From positions 62,001 through 126,000 of the forward strand of contig NZ_JAMXMY010000011.1 of the NCBI RefSeq assembly GCF_024055795.1: DNA of 64,000 nt. Direction: 5' to 3'. Position 1 is the first letter of the stretch; every line of letters starts with the position of its first letter. A program made the translations under genes and the position numbers. The stretch is from Actinoallomurus purpureus. Its GTDB lineage: Bacteria > Actinomycetota > Actinomycetes > Streptosporangiales > Streptosporangiaceae. Below, one piece after another: positions 59,983-64,000 of this stretch. The notes beneath the pieces were generated by a model. That model worked only from the letters and a program-made list of their open reading frames with translations, was not told the origin of the DNA and did not search any database.

Positions 59983-61989
59983 ATGATCGGACGCATTCCC
60001 ATCCTCGACGTGCAGCCAGTGATCGACTGCGGACACTGGCCCGCCAAGGCCGTTCCCGATGAGGACTTCGAGGTCGGCGCCACCGTGTTCCGCGAGGGCC
60101 ACGAGCAACTCGGCGCCGGCGTCGTCCTGCGGGATCCGGAGGGCCGAGCCGGGCCTCTCGTCCGCATGTCCGAGGTCACCCCCGGCACCGACCGGCACAC
60201 CGCGCGGGTGGCGGCGACCACCACCGGGCTGTGGCACTTCCGCGTCGAGGCGTGGGGCGACCCGATCGCACACTGGCACCACGACGCGGCCATCAAGATC
60301 CCCCGCGGCCAGGACACCGAGCTGATGCTCGAGGAGGGCGCCCGGCTGTTCGAGCGCGCCGCGGCCGGCCTGCCGAAGAAGACCGCCGGCGTGCCGAAGA
60401 AGCGGGCGGTGCTGACCACCCTCGCCCGTACGCTCCGGGACAGGACGATCCCGCCGATGGCGCGGTTCGAGGCGGCCGATGCCCCGGAGGTGCGCGAGGT
60501 CCTCGACGCGCACCCGCTGCGCGATCACGTGACCACGTCGGCGTGGCATCCGCTGGTCGTGCAGCGCGAGCGGGCGCTGTTCGGCTCCTGGTACGAGTTC
60601 TTCCCCCGGTCGGAGGGCGCGACGTACGACCCGATGGGTCGCCGGGCACCGCAGTCGGGAACGTTCCGAACGGCGATGAAGCGGCTCCCCGCCATCGCCG
60701 AGATGGCCTTCGACGTCGTCTACCTGCCGCCCATCCACCCGATCGGCCGGCAGTTCCGCAAGGGCCCGAACAACACGCTGCACGCCGAGCCGCACGACCC
60801 CGGCTCACCCTGGGCGATCGGCTCGGAGGAGGGCGGCCACGACGCGGTCCACCCCGAGCTTGGAACGATCGACGACTTCGACGCGTTCGTCGCCCGCACC
60901 CGCGAGCTCGGCATGGAGGTCGCACTCGACCTGGCCCTGCAGTGCTCGCCCGACCACCCGTGGGTCGCCAAGCACCCCGAGTGGTTCACCACGCGCGCCG
61001 ACGGCACGATCGCCTTCGCGGAGAACCCGCCGAAGAAGTACCAGGACATCTACCCGGTCAACTTCGACAACGACCCCGAGGGCATCTACGAGGAGGTCGA
61101 GCGGGTCGTCCGGCACTGGATGGACCACGGGGTGCGGATCTTCCGGGTGGACAACCCGCACACCAAGCCGGTGGCGTTCTGGGAGCGGCTGCTGGCGTCC
61201 ATCGCCGCGACCGACCCGGACGTGCTGTTCCTCGCCGAGGCGTTCACGCGGCCGGCGATGATGCACACGCTCGGCAAGATCGGCTTCCACCAGTCGTACA
61301 CCTACTTCACGTGGCGCAACAGCAAGGACGAACTGGAGGAGTACCTCCGGGAGCTGTCGGGCGGGGCCGCGGCCTACATGCGGCCCAACTTCTTCGTCAA
61401 CACGCCCGACATCCTCCACGAGTACCTCCAGCACGGCGGGCCACCGGCGTTCAGGATCCGCGCGGTGCTCGCGTCGACGCTGTCGCCGACGTGGGGGGTG
61501 TACTCGGGTTACGAGCTGTATGAGAACACCCCGGTCCGGCCGGGCAGCGAGGAGTACCGCGACTCGGAGAAGTTCCAGTACCGGCCGCGGGACTGGGAGG
61601 CGGCCGAACGCGAGGGGCGCAGCCTGGCGCCCTTCATCGGAAAGCTCAACTCTCTGCGAAGAACGCACCTTGCGTTGCGCAGGCTGCGTAATCTTAGATT
61701 CCATCATGTCGACCAGCCCGAGCTGATCTGCTACTCCAAACGCGTGTCGGACAGCCCCGACCGCCTCGGAGACGTCGTGCTGGTCGTCGTGAATCTCAAT
61801 CCACATCAGGTTCGCGAGGCGACCGTTCACCTCGACCTGCCCGCGCTCGGCCTCGACTGGGAAGACGAGTTCGTCGTCACCGACGAGCTGTCCGGCGAGT
61901 CGTACCCCTGGCGGCAGGCGAACTACGTGCGCCTGGACCCCCACACCCGGCCTGCCCACATCTTCACGGTCTCGAGAGGCGAGAGTTGA
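59983..61989 (+). CDS. glgE: Maltosyltransferase GlgE (alpha-1,4-glucan:maltose-1-phosphate maltosyltransferase)
   Basis: A 668-aa GH13_3 enzyme that extends alpha-1,4-glucans with maltosyl units from maltose 1-phosphate. An N-terminal beta domain (residues 1-110) is followed by an inserted helical domain and the TIM barrel. The nucleophile is Asp390 ([12 protein letters not shown]) and the acid/base Glu419 ([12 protein letters not shown]). The signature [16 protein letters not shown] is present. It starts [20 protein letters not shown]. The stop overlaps treS by 4 bp, so the two are co-translated. Confidence 0.95.
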   Translation: MIGRIPILDVQPVIDCGHWPAKAVPDEDFEVGATVFREGHEQLGAGVVLRDPEGRAGPLVRMSEVTPGTDRHTARVAATTTGLWHFRVEAWGDPIAHWHHDAAIKIPRGQDTELMLEEGARLFERAAAGLPKKTAGVPKKRAVLTTLARTLRDRTIPPMARFEAADAPEVREVLDAHPLRDHVTTSAWHPLVVQRERALFGSWYEFFPRSEGATYDPMGRRAPQSGTFRTAMKRLPAIAEMAFDVVYLPPIHPIGRQFRKGPNNTLHAEPHDPGSPWAIGSEEGGHDAVHPELGTIDDFDAFVARTRELGMEVALDLALQCSPDHPWVAKHPEWFTTRADGTIAFAENPPKKYQDIYPVNFDNDPEGIYEEVERVVRHWMDHGVRIFRVDNPHTKPVAFWERLLASIAATDPDVLFLAEAFTRPAMMHTLGKIGFHQSYTYFTWRNSKDELEEYLRELSGGAAAYMRPNFFVNTPDILHEYLQHGGPPAFRIRAVLASTLSPTWGVYSGYELYENTPVRPGSEEYRDSEKFQYRPRDWEAAEREGRSLAPFIGKLNSLRRTHLALRRLRNLRFHHVDQPELICYSKRVSDSPDRLGDVVLVVVNLNPHQVREATVHLDLPALGLDWEDEFVVTDELSGESYPWRQANYVRLDPHTRPAHIFTVSRGES

Positions 61990-63725
61990 CCCAGCTCGAT
62001 CCCCTGTCCGGAGTCGGCCCCGTTGAGCCGGTTCCCGACACGTTCACGCGTGAGGCTCCGAACGAGCCTCGTTGGTACAAGCACGCCGTGTTCTACGAGG
62101 TGCTGATCCGGGGTTTCTACGATTCCACCGGCGACGGCACGGGTGACATCCGGGGACTCACCCAGAAACTCGACTATCTGCAGTGGCTCGGCATCGACTG
62201 CATCTGGCTGCTGCCGATCTACCAGTCGCCGCTGCGCGACGGCGGGTACGACATCAGCGACTTCATGAAGATCCTCCCCGAGTTCGGCGATCTCGGCGAC
62301 TTCGTGGAGCTCGTGGACGAGGCGCACAAGCGCGGCATCCGCGTCATCGCCGACCTGGTCATGAACCACACCAGCGACCAGCACCCGTGGTTCAAGGCGT
62401 CCCAGGAGGACCCGGACGGGCCGTTCGGCGACTTCTACGTGTGGTCCGACACGGACGACAGCTACAAGGACGCCCGGATCATCTTCGTCGACACCGAGAC
62501 GTCGAACTGGACGTACGACCCGGTGCGCGGCCAGTACTACTGGCACCGTTTCTTCAACCACCAGCCCGATCTGAACTTCGACAACCCCGCGGTTCAGGAG
62601 GCCATGCTGGAGGTCCTGCGGTTCTGGCTGGACCTCGGCATCGACGGGTTCCGCCTGGACGCCGTGCCCTACCTGTACGAGCGCGAGGGCACCAACTGCG
62701 AGAACCTCAAAGAGACCCACGACTACCTGAAAAAGGTCCGCAAGGAGGTCGACCGGCTGTACCCCGACCGGGTGCTGCTGGCCGAGGCGAACCAGTGGCC
62801 CGCCGACGTCGTGGAGTACTTCGGCGACCCGGCGACGGGTGGCGACGAGTGCCACATGGCGTTCCACTTCCCGGTCATGCCGCGCATCTTCATGGCGGTG
62901 CGCCGGGAGCAGCGCTACCCCATCTCCGAGATCATGGCGCAGACGCCGAAGATCCCGGAGAACGCCCAGTGGAGCATCTTCCTGCGCAACCACGACGAGC
63001 TCACGCTCGAGATGGTGACGGACGAAGAGCGCGACTACATGTACTCCGAGTACGCCAAGGACCCGCGGATGAAGGCCAACATCGGCATCCGCCGGCGCCT
63101 GGCGCCGCTCCTGGACAACGACCGCAACCAGCTGGAGCTGTTCACCGCCCTGCTGATGTCACTGCCCGGTTCGCCCGTCATCTACTACGGTGACGAGATC
63201 GGCATGGGCGACAACATCTGGCTCGGCGACCGCGACGGCGTGCGTACGCCCATGCAGTGGACCCCGGACCGCAACGCCGGCTTCTCGGCGTGCGACCCGG
63301 CCCGGCTCTACCTGCCGGTCATCATGGATCCGATCTACGGATACCAGGCGATCAACATCGAGTCGCAGCAGAACAACACCGGGTCGCTGCTGCACTGGAC
63401 GCGCAAGATGATCGAGATCCGCAAGCGGCACCCGGTCTTCGGCGTCGGCGACTACACCGAGCTGACCGCCTCGAACCCCAGCGTGCTGGCGTTCGTGCGG
63501 GAGTACGGAGAGGACCGCGTGCTGTGCGTCAACAACCTCTCGCGCTTCCCCCAGCCGGTCGAGCTCGACCTGCGGCGATTCAAGGGTGTCAACCCCGTCG
63601 AGTGCATGGGAGGGGTGCAATTCCCCCCAATTGGGGAGCTCCCGTATCTTCTGACACTTCCTGGGCATGGTTTCTACTGGTTCCTCCTGTCCCCGAACCC
63701 CGGGGGTGATGGCGAACAGCCATGA
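61986..63725 (+). CDS. treS: Trehalose synthase (maltose alpha-D-glucosyltransferase) TreS
   Basis: A 579-aa GH13_16 enzyme that interconverts trehalose and maltose. It has [20 protein letters not shown], the nucleophile Asp225 ([15 protein letters not shown]), acid/base Glu267 ([13 protein letters not shown]) and [13 protein letters not shown]. Length is normal for the core TreS without fused maltokinase. The TTG start at 61986 overlaps the glgE stop. The Pep2 kinase follows 37 bp later; TreS binds Pep2 in mycobacteria to form a complex that makes maltose 1-phosphate. Confidence 0.95.
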   Translation: MTQLDPLSGVGPVEPVPDTFTREAPNEPRWYKHAVFYEVLIRGFYDSTGDGTGDIRGLTQKLDYLQWLGIDCIWLLPIYQSPLRDGGYDISDFMKILPEFGDLGDFVELVDEAHKRGIRVIADLVMNHTSDQHPWFKASQEDPDGPFGDFYVWSDTDDSYKDARIIFVDTETSNWTYDPVRGQYYWHRFFNHQPDLNFDNPAVQEAMLEVLRFWLDLGIDGFRLDAVPYLYEREGTNCENLKETHDYLKKVRKEVDRLYPDRVLLAEANQWPADVVEYFGDPATGGDECHMAFHFPVMPRIFMAVRREQRYPISEIMAQTPKIPENAQWSIFLRNHDELTLEMVTDEERDYMYSEYAKDPRMKANIGIRRRLAPLLDNDRNQLELFTALLMSLPGSPVIYYGDEIGMGDNIWLGDRDGVRTPMQWTPDRNAGFSACDPARLYLPVIMDPIYGYQAINIESQQNNTGSLLHWTRKMIEIRKRHPVFGVGDYTELTASNPSVLAFVREYGEDRVLCVNNLSRFPQPVELDLRRFKGVNPVECMGGVQFPPIGELPYLLTLPGHGFYWFLLSPNPGGDGEQP

Positions 63726-63762
63726 CGCCGACACAGGAGGCACAGGCGAGGTGACATAGTCA

Positions 63763-64000
63763 GTGCGGCTGGAACGACTCGACGACCTGTTGATGGACTG
63801 GCTTCCGCGCCAGCGCTGGTTCGCGGGCAAGGATCGAGGGATCAACGGGATCTCGGTCCTGTCCGACACGGAACTGGTCGAGGGTGACCCCGCGCTGCAC
63901 CATGTCGTCATCGCCGTGCACCAGGACGGGGGCACCGACCGTTACCAGGTGCCCCTGGGAGTGCGCAGCGAGCTGCCCGGCCGATTGGAGTACGCCGCGA
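63763..64000 (+). CDS. pep2: Maltokinase Pep2 (Mak), N-terminal part only
   Basis: Begins VRLERLDDLLMDWLPRQRWF, then AGKDRGINGISVLSDTELVE; the WLPxQRWFAGK opening is typical of maltokinase. It continues off the window (79 codons seen). It phosphorylates maltose to maltose 1-phosphate, the GlgE substrate. GTG start at 63763; a GAGG lies about 10 nt upstream. It completes the trehalose-to-glucan route with treS and glgE. Confidence 0.88.
   Translation, partial: MRLERLDDLLMDWLPRQRWFAGKDRGINGISVLSDTELVEGDPALHHVVIAVHQDGGTDRYQVPLGVRSELPGRLEYAA

Noticed and set aside
56923-60795. Extension of glgP upstream to 60795
   Set aside because: The extra part is antisense to glgE and has no phosphorylase similarity; the family N-terminus KAIRRFTV starts at 59520.

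Overview
The window is GC-rich (about 70%) actinobacterial chromosome. Several features point to a Streptosporangiales-like organism, probably Thermomonosporaceae or a relative: XRE-DUF5753/DUF397 pairs, many Ser/Thr kinases, an F420-type LLM oxidoreductase, an SCO6745-family protein and the GlgE alpha-glucan pathway. This placement is inferred from gene content only. No rRNA, tRNA or CRISPR array was seen. Layout: 1-7.7 kb holds a truncated MetE/UroD-like methionine synthase, an erythromycin-esterase homologue without its catalytic residues, an XRE-DUF5753/DUF397 pair divergent from a RsbW-like ATPase, and an XRE-cupin regulator divergent from an aminotransferase. 7.7-14.1 kb holds mnmA and a cysteine desulfurase, which together make 2-thiouridine in tRNA, with assorted genes between them. 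14.1-17.4 kb is a regulatory block: an SDR, two TetR genes with visible palindromic operators, and an MFS pump. 17.4-26.2 kb has two secreted wall hydrolases, a DUF2079 membrane protein divergent from an ECF sigma factor with a membrane partner, and etfBA. 26.3-34.6 kb is an array of four Ser/Thr kinases plus a stand-alone copy of their shared membrane domain. The array is interrupted by IS200/IS605 debris with an intact TnpB. 34.7-39.1 kb is the most interesting part. A 64-aa peptide gene with a strong ribosome binding site is followed 13 bp later by an FxsB-like radical SAM/SPASM maturase, and is divergent from a 702-aa NB-ARC/TPR protein. This looks like a cyclophane-type (triceptide) RiPP locus whose precursor does not end in the FxSxx signature. 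39-47.1 kb has a YbaK-like editing protein, a serine hydrolase divergent from a two-component system, an operon of two double-YbjQ proteins with an M55 D-aminopeptidase, and a second TnpB element. 47.1-54.5 kb has an enoyl-CoA hydratase, a secreted HNH nuclease, a SNF2 helicase/SWIM pair, a 54-bp near-perfect palindrome, and a second XRE-DUF5753/DUF397 pair divergent from two small unknown genes. 54.8-64 kb has a berberine-bridge-type FAD oxidase, an HdeD-like membrane protein, and glycogen metabolism: GlgP divergent from glgE-treS-pep2, which turn trehalose and maltose 1-phosphate into alpha-glucan.
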